A DNA stretch of 64,000 nucleotides. Source: Selaginella moellendorffii. Its lineage: Eukaryota > Streptophyta > Lycopodiopsida > Selaginellales > Selaginellaceae. Below, piece after piece: positions 53,056 through 64,000 of the stretch. A program made the translations under genes and the position numbers. The stretch is from contig NW_003314291.1 of the NCBI RefSeq assembly GCF_000143415.4, positions 699,270-763,269 on the forward strand. Direction: 5' to 3'. Numbering within the stretch: the first letter of the stretch is position 1; every line of letters starts with the position of its first letter. The notes under the pieces were generated by a model, which did not search any database, was not told where the DNA came from, and worked only from the letters and a program-made list of their open reading frames with translations.

Positions 53056-56000
53056 TCAGGGTTCTCTTGTAGATGGGCCGGGATCTGGAGGAACGTCAGG
53101 AGGAGGCATCGGCGGATTTGTAGACGGTATTAACTGCTCCTGATCCCTTTGTATGAAGCGTTTTAACCGCTGCACATGCATAATCTCCGGAGGATCGGCC
53201 TGCTGAACGTCATGCCGAACCTCATAAACTTGCGGTCCAACTTGCTGCAACACCCGATACGGTCCTTTCCACTGCGCAAGGAGCCCCTTAGATAAACCAC
53301 GTACCGTAAGATGGGGAAAACGGACTAACACCAAATCATCCACTTTGTACTCCGCAGGTGGACGATGATGGGAGTTGTAGCGCCGTTGTTGTCCCACTTG
53401 TACGCGGCCTAAGTGTTCGGCAGACTCTGCTCGGACAAGTGGAAGAATGTTTGTCAAATACAGATCCCATGACCTAGCATCAGGAGCTCGTGGCAATTGC
53501 GAAGGTAAACCCAACTCTGTTGGTAATATTGGATCATGACCATATAGAAGTTTATATGGTGAAGCACCAACAGAACTCTACACCCCTGTGACATAGGCAT
53601 ACCGAAGAGACGGCAAATAACCATCCCAATCCGAATGCTGAAAGTTCACATACTTCGAAATCATCCCTTTGAATGTCCGAACGAGCCGTTCCACCAAACC
53701 GTCTGATTGTGGATGATAAGAACTCGTAAAAGTGTGGCGTATCCCCAACCGAGATGTCAAAACATGAAATACCTCAGCCATAAATGCAAGACCATTATCC
53801 GAAAGAATCCGCTCTGGACAAGAATGCTGAAACACCACTCGATTGAGGAGGAAGTATCCAACAGCAGTTGCAGAGGCACTAGCAAGAGCACCAACTTCCA
53901 CCCAACGAGTCAAGTAGTCAGAAGCAATAATAACATACTCATTGCCAGCAGTTGATCGTGGAAAAGGTCCCATAAGATCAAACGCCACCAACTCAAACGG
54001 ACGGGAAACTGCAATTGACTCCAACCGTCCTTCTGCAGCATAAGGGGGAGTATTACGAGCTTGGCACCAAACGCAGCTACGCACATACCGGATAATATCA
54101 CGTCGCATTTCCGGCCAATAGAAAGACCTGCGCAGCTTCTCGGTGACACGACGGTGTCCCATATGCCCACCTAGAACAGGAGAATCATGGTAGGCATGGA
54201 GAAACCGCGGAATAAACACTGAAGGTACCACCAGTCGTAAATGATCATCAGGATCCGTCCCCACAAAATAAAGAAGGCCATCTTCAAGGCGATATTGAGA
54301 ATGTAAATGCCGGAAAGGCAAGTCATCAGCAAGTGATGCAGGATTCTCAAACCCATCTCGAAGCCTTCGAATCCACGGCTCAATCTTCTGAGCCTCGCGA
54401 ACCTCCTCAAGAGAAGGCAGATCTTGCTCTGCACCCTGTGGACACTGAACGTCAAGGACAGCAACTGCCGATGGCATAGAATCCTCATCTAGAAAATCCA
54501 CAGATGCTGGAACAACAGGTTCGTCAGAATGATGAGAAGTGAGTGGAGAAGGAAGAGGAGCTCGAGAAAGGGCATTAGCATCAGCCATAGAACTCCCTGG
54601 GCGATGAACAACATCGAAATCATATATCTGAAGCTTCAAGGCCCATCGAGCCGTACGACCAACCAGGTTCTTCTGCTTCAATAATGAAGTAACAGCAGCA
54701 TGGTCACCTTCAAGTAACGTCCGAGAACCATGTAGATATGCATGAAGTTTCTCGAAACCCCAGACTGCTGCTAAACACTCCTTCTCCGTTGTGGAGTAGT
54801 TCATCTCCGCTGGTTGTAATGTACGGCTTATGTATGCAATGGGATGGCGCTGACCAGGCACACTCGAGCTCTCTTGCATCAACACACCTCCAAGACCAAT
54901 GTCAGAAGCATCCACGCGCAAAATAAAAGGTCGATTGTAGTCAGGATATGCCAAAACCGGAGGAGTTGTCAATAGCTCTTTGAGATCCACGAATGCCCGC
55001 TCACAATCCGGAGACCAGATGAAAGATGACATTGATGACTTCAGCAACGCTCGCAATGGTGTAGTGCGATTGAAAAGATGATCCACAAAACGACCAAGAT
55101 ACTGCACCTTACCCAAAAAGCGCTGCACATCATTCACACACTTCGGAGTAGGGAACTTTAGAACAGCCACAAGTTTGTCAGGATCAACTTGCAAACCCTC
55201 ACGAGAAATACGGTACCCAAGATAAGTTGTGTCCTTGGACCCAAACACGCACTTCGACCGCTTCAGCTTTAAACCAACGTCGCGTAGCCGATCCAACACT
55301 TTACAAACATCACGAACATGCTCCTCCCACGTCCCCTCCGAGTGGATCAAGACATCATCAATGAAGTCAGCAGTCACCTCCGGCATATCGCAAAGAACCT
55401 CGTCCATCATCCGCTGGAAAGTTGCTGGAGCATTGTTCAAACCAAACGGCATCACCAAGAACTCGTACAAACCAAATGGTGTACGAAAAGCAGTCTGAGG
55501 AATATCTTCTTCGGCCATTGGTACTTGCCAATACCCAGAAGCAAGATCTAGCTTGGTGAACCAACGACTGCGCCCCAGACGATCCAAGAGATCAACAGTG
55601 TGAGGAAGAGGATACACATCTAGGATCGTCACTTCGTTTAACGGACGATAGTCGATGCAGAAACAAATACTCCCATCAGGCTTCGTCACAAGATGAGGTT
55701 CACATGCCCAAGGACTCCGCGACTTCCAAATAACACCCTTTTCCAGCATTTCCTTGACGTTTGCTCGTAAAATTTTGATCTCCTTAGGTGACCGACGACG
55801 AACAGGAACCTTGATTGGACGAGCATCCCCGGTGGGAATTGGATGACGTGTGGCAATCTTGGCCCCAGACGATAGGTCAAATTCAAAGAGATCAGAATAC
55901 TCCTTCATGAGTCGGTCAACTGCTGCAACACAAAGATCGTCGGAGGGATCGGAAAAGAGAAAAGCAGAACAAGATGGAAACACAGAAGGAAAGAGTGGGG

Positions 56001-56145
56001 AAACAAAAGTAATGGAAGCAGAGGTAGAAGTAGAGGGACGAAGAGGTATGGAAGTGAGAGGAATGGATGAAACATAAGGAAGTATGAGACAAGGGGGAGA
56101 AGCCTCAAAGTCACACTTGACATGATTGCGCTGCAACCAATCCAT
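53056..56145 (-). pseudogene. Retrotransposon pol (RT, RNase H, integrase), interrupted
   Basis: A long frame of 855 codons (56145-53578) holds reverse transcriptase (VPVRRRSPKEIKILRANVKE region, then KPDGSICFCIDYRPLNEVT and FIDD catalytic box, where most gypsy elements have Tyr-Val/Leu-Asp-Asp), RNase H, the integrase HHCC zinc module and the DDE core. It stops at a TAG at 53578; the same frame reopens and continues to 53056 with the integrase C-terminal region (VDDLVLVRFPHL, KGPYRVLQQVGPQVYEVR). At its N-terminal end, a one-base shift near 56,145 separates it from the protease frame. No chromodomain is seen. Confidence 0.88.
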
Positions 56146-57448
56146 ACCAGAATGAAGTCAAAAGCTTCACTCGGCACCACCCGTAACGACTGCAACTCAA
56201 GCTCGAGATCGCCCACACGCACAACCAGGTCCACCTCATCCCGTCCACATGCATGTGTACGGCCGTTGCCATAAAGAATGAAAACTGGTTCTGCCGCATG
56301 ACGCAAGTGTAGATGACAACGTGTGGCAACAGGTCGAGCAATAGAAGATAAACTCGAACCTGTATCAACCAACACGGAGAGAATAATAGGAGACTTCTTG
56401 TTATAAAAACGAGCTTGGAAAGTAAACACTGGATGAACTGGTGCCGAGTGAACCCCTTGATGATACTCCCAAAAGAAAGATGGAGGGGTCACTGATTTAT
56501 TCGCGCAAGGTCCCTCCGTTACTCGCACGACTCCTCGTTTCCCGGATGTATCTCGGTATCCAGACCTTCCACTGCAGCAGCACCCAGGGGATGTTGCTAA
56601 CGCCAAGGTCTCCACCCAGGAAATGGAGGTCGCCAATCCGGAAAACGACGGCAACGCCGATAAGTATGACCAACTTCATCACACACCCAGCAGCGAACAT
56701 CATAGCCACGACCATGTCCTCGCGCTTGTCCTTGGACTCGAGCAGCAGCAGCATCAACCTCCATTGGAACAGGACCATCACCCATAGGAAGTGGAGCGGA
56801 AGGACGTGCAGCGAGAAGTGGAAGAGGCGATGTCTCATAACGTTGTGCCAAACGAAGAGCATCGTCAAGGGTGGCAGGAGCAAGTGCATGCACAAGTCCA
56901 AGATCTTGACGAAGTGCTGGCCACAACATTCCTAGCTTAATCCGCTCCGACATATTTGGCTCCGCACGAAGCAAAAGACTTCGGAAACGAACGCCAAATT
57001 GCATCACCGACTCCGATGGCCCTTGGCGAAGACGATGCAATTGTTGGAAAGCATCATCACAATCATCGGCATGTCCGAAGGCGCGTTTGAAGACGTCCGG
57101 GAGAACACTCCAATCCCCACGAGTAGCTGCGCTCAAACCATTGTACCACTGCAACGCCGTCCCTTGGAAACACGTGGGAAACTCACGCAACCGTCGAGCA
57201 TCATCCCAAGAATGATATGTGGCAATCACCGTAAAGTGATCGAATCAATGGTACACATCATCCCCAGGATTCCCGCGAAAGAACTCCGGCCGAACGCGAG
57301 GATTGGCACCAAAAGCAGGAGGAGTTGTACCACGTGCCGTGAACGCCGCCATCAACTGAGTTTGGTTGTTCAATTGCAAGCGCATAGCATCAAGCAATTG
57401 AACCAACTGCTACTCTAGAGTCAAAGGAGGAGATTGCGGATTGGCCAT
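55905..57448 (-). pseudogene. Retrotransposon gag and protease frames, interrupted
   Basis: An ATG at about 57,448 opens a 12-codon leader that ends at a stop; the Gag-like frame continues past it, is interrupted again by a TGA near 57,244, then runs open from 57,229 to 56,597 (FPTCFQGTALQWYNGLSAAT and the zinc knuckle). A second frame, 56,654-55,905, overlaps its end and contains the aspartic protease (SVLVDTGSSLSSIA, then FDFIL). The two stops each lie one transition away from a sense codon. Confidence 0.8.
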
Positions 57449-57682
57449 GAAGATGAACGAAAAAGAAAGAGCAAAAGAAGAGAAATGACAAAAAAGCTGG
57501 AAAGAAATGGTAGATCTAGACAATGCAAAAAGCTAGATCGAAACCAAAATCCTGAAAGGAAAGAACAAAAGAAAGGAAATGGAAAAAGTTAGATCTAGAC
57601 GATGCAAAAGCTAGATCTAAACCGAAATCCCAAATCCAAGCACTCCCCAGGGACAATCAAAGGTGCCCCTCATCTCCACCAA

Positions 57683-57856
57683 TGTGAGTGCATGGAATAT
57701 GGAAAGGGAATACAGAAATGTGCATATCAATTAGCCCAAAAACCCTAGCTTATATACAGGAGCGAGTGGTCTGGATTGAAACCAATCCGACGGCTACCAA
57801 AATCCACTACGCTAATATTAGTATACGGCATCGTAGCCGTACACTTGGCCCTCACA
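57683..57856 (-). repeat. 5' LTR of the gypsy element
   Basis: 174-bp repeat with perfect TGTGAG...CTCACA ends. On the minus strand it is followed by TTGGTGGAGATGAGGGG, the likely primer-binding site (TGG start); the matching tRNA is not identified here. Confidence 0.93.
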
Positions 57857-58088
57857 GTTCAGATTTATATAAATTTAGTATTGTGGGATTTTGATAGCCC
57901 TCAGATTAATTTCAATCCAAACCATTCACTTCTATATATAAGCTTAATCAAAATATATATTTCTGTATTCCATTTCTATATTATATACACTTACAAAATT
58001 TATAATTTTTTAATAATGTTTTCTATATATATTATATTGCCATTAATTTTGTTTTTAAAAGTTTTAATTTTTTAGATTTATATTCATT
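57857..58088 (+). mobile_element. Decayed LTR fragment, opposite orientation
   Basis: Plus-strand sequence at about 57,876-57,990 (GTGGGATTTTGATAGCC, GATTAATTTCAATCCAAACC, TATATAAGCTTAATC, TTCTGTATTCCATTTC) is a degraded relative of the young element's LTR in reverse orientation. The differences are mostly G-to-A and C-to-T. The young element has inserted into or next to it. Confidence 0.7.
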
Positions 58089-61000
58089 TGTGATGTCCAA
58101 ATATATAGCTATAATGCTGTAAATTAATATTAACGTAATAGGATTTTAATAACCATTGAATTGATTTCAATCCACTCTTATATATAAACTAGGGTTTATA
58201 GGTTGATTGATATACACACATTTATATATTCCATTTCTTTATTCAATATACTCACATTAGTGGAGATGAAGGGCAATTTTGATTATCCCTAAGGAATGTT
58301 TGGAATTAGGATTTAAATTTAGATCTAGCTTTTACATAATTTAAATCTCCTTTCTTTATAGCTTTTTCAAAAAAAAATCTTTTGCTTTTTCCTTCATCTT
58401 CATGGTAGAGCAGTAGCCTCCCCTTCCTTTGACTCTAGAGTAACAATTAATGTAATTGCTCCATGCGATGTAGTTGTAGTTGAACAATCAAACTTAATTA
58501 ATGGTGATATTCACAATACATGGTACAACTCTTTTTACTTTTGTTGCCAATCTTTATGTCTGGTCCGAGTTCTTTTATAGAAAACCTGGGGATAATGTTT
58601 ACTATTAGTTTGATCACTTTATGGTAATTGCCATATATCATTCTTAGGATTATGCTTAACATCTGCATGAGTTTCCCACATGTTTCCAAGGGACAACATT
58701 GTAATGGTACAATGGTTTGAGTGCAACTATTTATGCAAATTGAAACATTCTTTTAAACATCTTCAAATGTGTATTTAGACATGATGACGATTGTGATAAT
58801 GCATTCCAATAATTGCATTATCTTCGTAAAGGCCATCTAAATCAATGATGCAATTTAATATTCATTTTTGAAACTTCTTACCTCTTGTGGAGCGAAATAT
58901 ATCAGAGTGGATTAAGTTGGGAATGTTGTGGTTAGCACTTTATTAAGATCTTGTAAGATTTGTGCATGCACTTGCTCTAGCCACCCTTGACAATACTCTT
59001 CCCTTGATATAATATTATGAGATGTTGTTTTTTCCACTTTTTGTTACACATCTTTCAACTCCACTTCCTATGGGAGATGAATTTATTCTAATAGACTACT
59101 ATTGTCCAAGTTCAAGGATAAGAGCAATGACGTGGTTGAGACCATGATGTTTGTTATTAGGTATGTGATGAAATTAATTACACTTATCAACATTGTTAGT
59201 GTTTTTTGGATTGACAAACTCCATTTCTTAGGTAGAGACTTTGGCATCAACAATGTCTTGTTAGTGCTCTTGCAATGGAAGGTCTGGATACTAAGATGCT
59301 TCTAGGAAATAAAGGGTCACATGATAGTAAAGGTTTTTGCGCAAATAAATTAGTGACCTTTCCATCTTTCTTTTTAAATTATTATCAAGAGGTTCATTTG
59401 GCATCTGTTCATTTAGTGTTTACTTTCGAAATTTATTTTTTATTACAAAAGGTTTCTTATTATTCTCTCCATGTTGATTGATATAAACTCAAGTTAATTT
59501 TCCATTGCTTGTTGCCACATATTGCCATTTATATTTGCATTGTGTGGTAGAGCCAATTTTTAGTCTTTCTGGCAATAGCCGTACACACTCATATGCTTGG
59601 GATGAAGCAAACCTAGTTGTGCATATGGGCAATCTCAAGTTTAAATTATAGTCATTATAGGTAGTGCTAAGTCAAACTTTTGACCTCATATTTAGTATAG
59701 ATTAGTTGCAGCACAAGCTAAATATGACATTAAGGCTTCTCCCCTTTTAAAAGTATCATCAAGGGGTTCACTTAGCATTTATTCATTTAGTGTTTACTTT
59801 CCAAGTTTGTTTTTATTACGAAAGGTCTCATATTATTCTCTCTATGTTGATTGATACATACTCAAGTTTATTTTTTATTGCTTAGCTTGTTGCCACATAT
59901 TGCTGTCTATATTTACGTCAGATGGCAAAGCTAGTTTTCATTTTATATGGCAATAGTAGTACCCATGTATGTGCACAGGATGGGCAGACGTAGTTGTGCA
60001 TTTGGGCGATCTTAAGCTTAAGCTGCAGAAATTGCAAGTGGTGCTAAGTTAAACTTTTGACCTCATCCTTGGTATAGACTGATTGTAGTGCAATCATGCC
60101 AAATGTGATTTTGAGGCTTTTCTCCCTTGTTTAATACTTTTTTATATTTCTTCTATTCCTCTTACTTTTGTTCCTCTTTATTTTTTTATTTTACCTTTGC
60201 TTCCATCAGTTTTGTCTCCCTATTACTTTCTCATATGTTTCCATCTTATTCCTTTATTCCTTCTTTATATCCCTTCAACAATCTTTGTATTGTAGTAGTT
60301 GACTAGCTCATAGAAGTGTATTCTTTAAATTTGATTTATTGTCTAGGGCCAAGATAACAATATATTATCTTATTCCAACTAAGGATGCTTGTCCAATCAA
60401 GGTTCCTATTCGTCGTTGGTCATTAAAAGAGATTAAGATTTTACTTGCAAATATCAAGAAAAATGGGTGTTATTCAAAAGTTGTAGAGTCTTTGGGCATA
60501 TAAACCTCATCTTATGATGAAGTCTAATTAAGGTATTTGTTTTTGCATTAATTATTGTCTATTAAACAAAATGACAATCCCAGATATATACCCTCTTCCT
60601 CACTACTAATATCCTAGATCGTATGGGGAGAAGTTGTTAATTCACCAAGTTAGATTTTCCTTTTGGATACTAGTAAGTGCCAATGGCTAAGGAAAATATT
60701 CCTAACACTAATTTTTATACACTATTTAGTTTATATGAGTTCTTGGTGATGTTATTTGGTTTGAATAATGCTATAGTGACTTTTCATCAGATGATGGACG
60801 AAATTATTTGCAATATGCTAGAGGTGATTATTGACTTCATCGATGATGTCTTAATCCATTTGGAGGGGATGTGAGAAAAACACATTTATGATATTCATAA
60901 GGTATTTGATGGGTGAGAAGTTGTTTTAAAAATAAAGTGATCAAAGTGTGTTTTGGGTCCAAGTCCATTTGGAGGAGATCACTACCATATGAAGGATTTG

Positions 61001-61163
61001 AGTGTCTTGTAGTTTATCCCGGAGACAATGTTCTATGTATTAAGTTCCCTACTCCAAAGTGTGTAAATGATATGTAATGCTTTTTAGGCAAGATGCAATA
61101 TCTTGACCATTTCGTTAAGCATTTTTTTTATTGTATTGCACCATTGAAAGCATTGTGTAAATG
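58089..61163 (+). mobile_element. Old, AT-shifted copy of the same gypsy family
   Basis: A 168-bp LTR (58089-58256, TGTGA...CTCACA) is followed by the family's primer-site region (TTAGTGGAGATGAAGGGC), gag relics (the 58,380-59,305 region lines up with the young gag, including both stop positions), a degraded protease-flank region repeated twice (about 59,390-60,110) and RT relics (FSLYEFLVMLFGLNNA and FIDDVLIHLEG at 60,677-60,871). It breaks off near 61,163, where another repeat begins. Dense C-to-T and G-to-A change explains the AT-richness. Confidence 0.85.
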
Positions 61164-64000
61164 ATTAAATTTTCCATTCTATTTTAATCACTTAATCACA
61201 CCTTTAACCATTTAGAAGAGTTTTATTCACAACCTTTATAAGTTTTATTTTGAATTTGGGGACTTGCTAACCTCAAAAATAGCATCCATGCCATTCAACC
61301 TTTGCACTTGGTATAAGTTGCTCCACATGTCCAATCCCATGATCGACACCCAAAGGTACTATTGACATATCAACCCATTACATTAAGGCCATACTCATTC
61401 AACTTTATTACACTGGTGATTCAACACCACCTACATCACAGTCCCATCTCTCAAAGACTGAGCTATCCATCCATAAGTGATCATTCTAGATTCATTCCTT
61501 AGCATTCTTAGGATGGCTGTAGATATGGGGAACAACCTTTCCTAATATCCTTATTTCAGTCCCTACTAAGTCCTTTTTCATCCATGGCCGTATTTGCCTG
61601 GGTTAAGGCCCACAGACTTGACTATTATATTCCATTGACCTCTAGGATTTCCTTACCATGTGATTATATCTTTAGTCTCTACACTAGAGAACTGTTCTTT
61701 TTCTTTTCCACAGTCTGGGACTTTGGAACAATATTTTAGAACACTGTGGCCATATGCGAGTTTCGTGGGTACTCCTCCCACCTTACACCTTTGGGTGACC
61801 TAACCATGTAGCTAAAATGAAGTTCTGATGAGCCATGCTAGATATCCAAGTAGGTAGTGCCACCCACATTTGGATTGGAAGCATCAACCATTTGATCTCC
61901 CGGGGGAGTTATAACTAACTTTTAAACACTTCACTAAGCTACTCTACTTGTTTATCCATATTCACTCTAGCCTTGGATTCTTCAATAGTTGTATCATCAT
62001 TCAACACGTGGGTATAGCCTTCTTTGGTCACCATTGGCCTTTCTAGACTAAATTGGCTCCACTGAAGTCCTCCCCTTACTATACTTTTGGAGGTCACTAA
62101 ACCCACTAGGGTCTGGAAGATGAATGCTTTAGGCTTTCACCTTCAGACTCAGACTTAAATTCAGACTTGGTTTCGGTATTTGCTTTGGTCTCATTCTCAA
62201 CCTCATACTTCATCTCAGGTCCATCTTGGATTTGACATCAGACTCCATCTCAAATCCATCTCAGACTCCTTCTTGAACTCCATCTTGGATTCCTTTTCAG
62301 ACTTATTTTCGGACTCGTTCCTAACACTTCTATATGTCATGACACTTGCTATGTGTTAGTTCTTTTTGTATCCCTTTTTAAAGACTCATTCACTAATTAT
62401 TTCATGCTCATCCCTCAAACATTTCATTCGGAATTCCACTCCCACTTTTGACTTTCCAAGTTGGAGCCTTTAATCTAAATATGTTATGATTATTGGACTT
62501 CTGCTTTGATCATTACCATATAACACCTTTTTGGCTCCACTTTGGAGATTAAGGATTTATGTTTCACAACTCCACCACCCATAGACAAAGTTTTATGTTT
62601 TTATCGAACAATAAACCATTTTATAAAGTAAGTCTATCATGGATTACCATTTTTCATCTTTGGCACCAAGCCATTAGATCACTTGTGGTGGTTTTCTCTC
62701 TTTATTTAGTTTATTTTTTGTTAAACCTATTAGAGACACCTTTTCTATTTTAATCCAACTATTCATTCTCGAGTAGTCTCAACTTCTATCAACATAACCA
62801 TCACACTTTATAATTTTTTATTTTGACTTCTCAAAGTCAATTTCTTGGGTGTCTCTAACATCTTGCATTACACATATTGTGCAAATTCTAGTTTCCCATC
62901 CTAGAAATTTTTTTACTTGAGGGCACTATTATGTTCTCTTTTATTTTATGCCACTTTAGGAATTAAGTTTCATTTATCCATAATATGTGCTAGAGTTGTC
63001 CACAACCCTATCATTTGGCTTTCTTGCTACTCCCTTTTTTAGAGTTTTTACCCCTTGCCAAATTGAAGCATTTGGGAATCCATCCTTAAAAACATATTTC
63101 CTTTTCTATACTCTATTAACATCTAACACATAAGTGTTCCTTGTTTAACTTTGTTGTTTGGATTCCTTCCAACGATTTCCATAACCTATCTTTAGCCATT
63201 AATCTTTTGCTCCTATCCTTTGATTGTTGTATATAGCAATATAAAATCACTACCTTCATTTTCGATATATCCTTTTAATTCTATAACAAATGCGCTATTT
63301 TGCTAAGTTTATAGGGTGTTCACCCTAGTAAGTCTCTTTACCAAGTCCTTTCATTTGACAAATTTGTGATTATGCATGGACTCCTCCTTGCTTGGCTTAT
63401 GGGGCACCCCTTTTAACGTTAACACATTCAACTCGGGTTTTTATTCTTTGTGACTTGCTAATCTCGCTTAGTAAGTCACCCGACTAGCATAACATGGATT
63501 CAAGCATAAGCGTGAAAGTCCTTAACCATCAACTTTTGTTTAAACTTATTTCTTTGAACACTCGAAAATTATTTCCCCAACCTTGATAGCCTCACTTCAT
63601 GACAAGTTTCAAGACCATGCTTATGCTGTGGCACTTTGATTTCATGCGTTCTATAAATCATTTACATTTGTTTTTCTAGGTATTAACTTACCTAGAATTG
63701 TCTTTGGGAACCTTGAAAAGACTTTTTCTCTTAGTTTGCTAAGGCCTCTCTTTTTGCAAGCCTTTTAATTGGTATATGGTCTAATATGAACAATTCCATA
63801 CTTTAGACTCTCCATAGCATCTATAAAGTACTAAATTTTCCATTTTATTTTAGTCATTTAACCACACCTTCAACCATTTTAGAAGAGTTTCATTCATAAC
63901 CTCCATATGTTCTATTCCAAACTTGAGGACTTACTAATCCCGAAAAATGGTAAATATGCCACTTAACCTATGCACTTAGTTTAAGTGTTCCATATGTACA
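61164..64000. mobile_element. Unassigned element bounded by direct repeats
   Basis: The stretch from 61,164 (TTAAATTTTCCATTCTATTTTAATCAC) to about 61,345 recurs at 63,831 up to the window end with roughly 75-80 percent identity by eye, in the same orientation, 2.67 kb apart. The repeats interrupt the old gypsy copy, so they look like the LTRs of a separate, non-autonomous element; the second copy is cut by the window edge. The interior has no intact frames. At 62,140-62,330 there is a low-complexity tract of repeated TCAGACT(C/T)-type phrases. Confidence 0.5.

Larger units (their letters stand above)
52850..57856 (-). mobile_element. Nearly complete Ty3/gypsy LTR retrotransposon
   Basis: Two direct 174-bp LTRs (52850-53023 and 57683-57856) with TGTGAG...CTCACA ends bound a 4.7-kb interior; a 4-bp duplication GTTC flanks the element (52846-52849 and 57857-57860). 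The LTRs differ at two sites only, so insertion is recent. Reading minus: a TGG-starting primer site next to the 5' LTR, Gag with a zinc knuckle (CWVCDEVGHTYRRC, near 56,690), protease (LVDTGSS, near 56,360), reverse transcriptase (FIDDVLIHS, near 55,350), RNase H (LRVDASDIGLGGVLMQ), integrase zinc-binding and core domains (VWCQARN; LSDNG; HPQSDGLVERL), and a purine-rich tract (GAGGGGATGA) before the 3' LTR. Stops in gag and pol plus frame changes between gag, protease and RT frames make it defective. Confidence 0.95.

Overview
This window is nuclear DNA from a land plant. The best fit is a small-genome lycophyte such as Selaginella; that is inference. It rests on spliced genes with very short GT-AG introns (mostly 45-110 bp), plant-specific families (NAC, TRM/LONGIFOLIA-type, U-box PUB, S-domain lectin kinase, group C MAP kinase, type I metacaspase), plant-type tRNAs and a plant Ty3/gypsy element. 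I assembled the spliced gene models by hand from splice signals, codon phase and family motifs.

Layout. 1-3.9 kb: AT-rich decayed gypsy remnant, broken coding fragments and unassigned DNA. 3.9-7.0 kb: an unrecognised seven-exon gene and a convergent NAC factor. 7.0-8.4 kb: intergenic stretch with a dense W-box cluster. 8.4-13.7 kb: glutamine-dependent NAD+ synthetase, a decayed locus with a 110-bp tandem repeat, and a partial intron-retaining pseudogene copy of the synthetase. 14.0-16.9 kb: photolyase-domain/alpha-beta-hydrolase fusion. 17.6-18.4 kb: intronless gene of unknown, perhaps bacterial, origin. 19.2-23.0 kb: S-domain lectin receptor kinase in nine exons. 25.0-26.5 kb: SOUL haem-binding gene between two direct copies of tRNA-Arg(CCT). 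26.6-28.1 kb: ASC-1/TRIP4-like coactivator. 28.4-32.4 kb: a secreted LRR protein followed by three small secreted signalling-peptide precursors. 33.7-36.3 kb: TRM-like protein. 36.8-42.6 kb: two intronless U-box/ARM ligases. 44.0-45.3 kb: type I metacaspase. 46.1-46.7 kb: a precursor holding four tandem peptide modules. 47.8-49.2 kb: group C MAP kinase. 50.1 kb: tRNA-Glu(CTC). 52.8-64 kb: a young gypsy element with 174-bp LTRs nested in AT-shifted old copies of the same family, then another unassigned repeat.

The most notable content is a set of four peptide precursors (29.8, 30.9, 32.2 and 46.1 kb). One ends in an IDA-type motif (LPKN...APSGPSKDHN), one has a related motif (LPKN...PPSSPSPRGN) followed by a C-terminal tail, one ends in PPSGPNPGGN, and the 46.1-kb gene carries two copies of the PSGPNPGGN type plus two KMPKG/KLPKG modules in one protein. 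This joins in one family motifs that resemble IDA/PIP peptides and TDIF-type CLE peptides. The receptor kinase, MAP kinase, U-box ligases, metacaspase and NAC factor are typical signalling and cell-death components, but nothing in the sequence shows that they act in one pathway.
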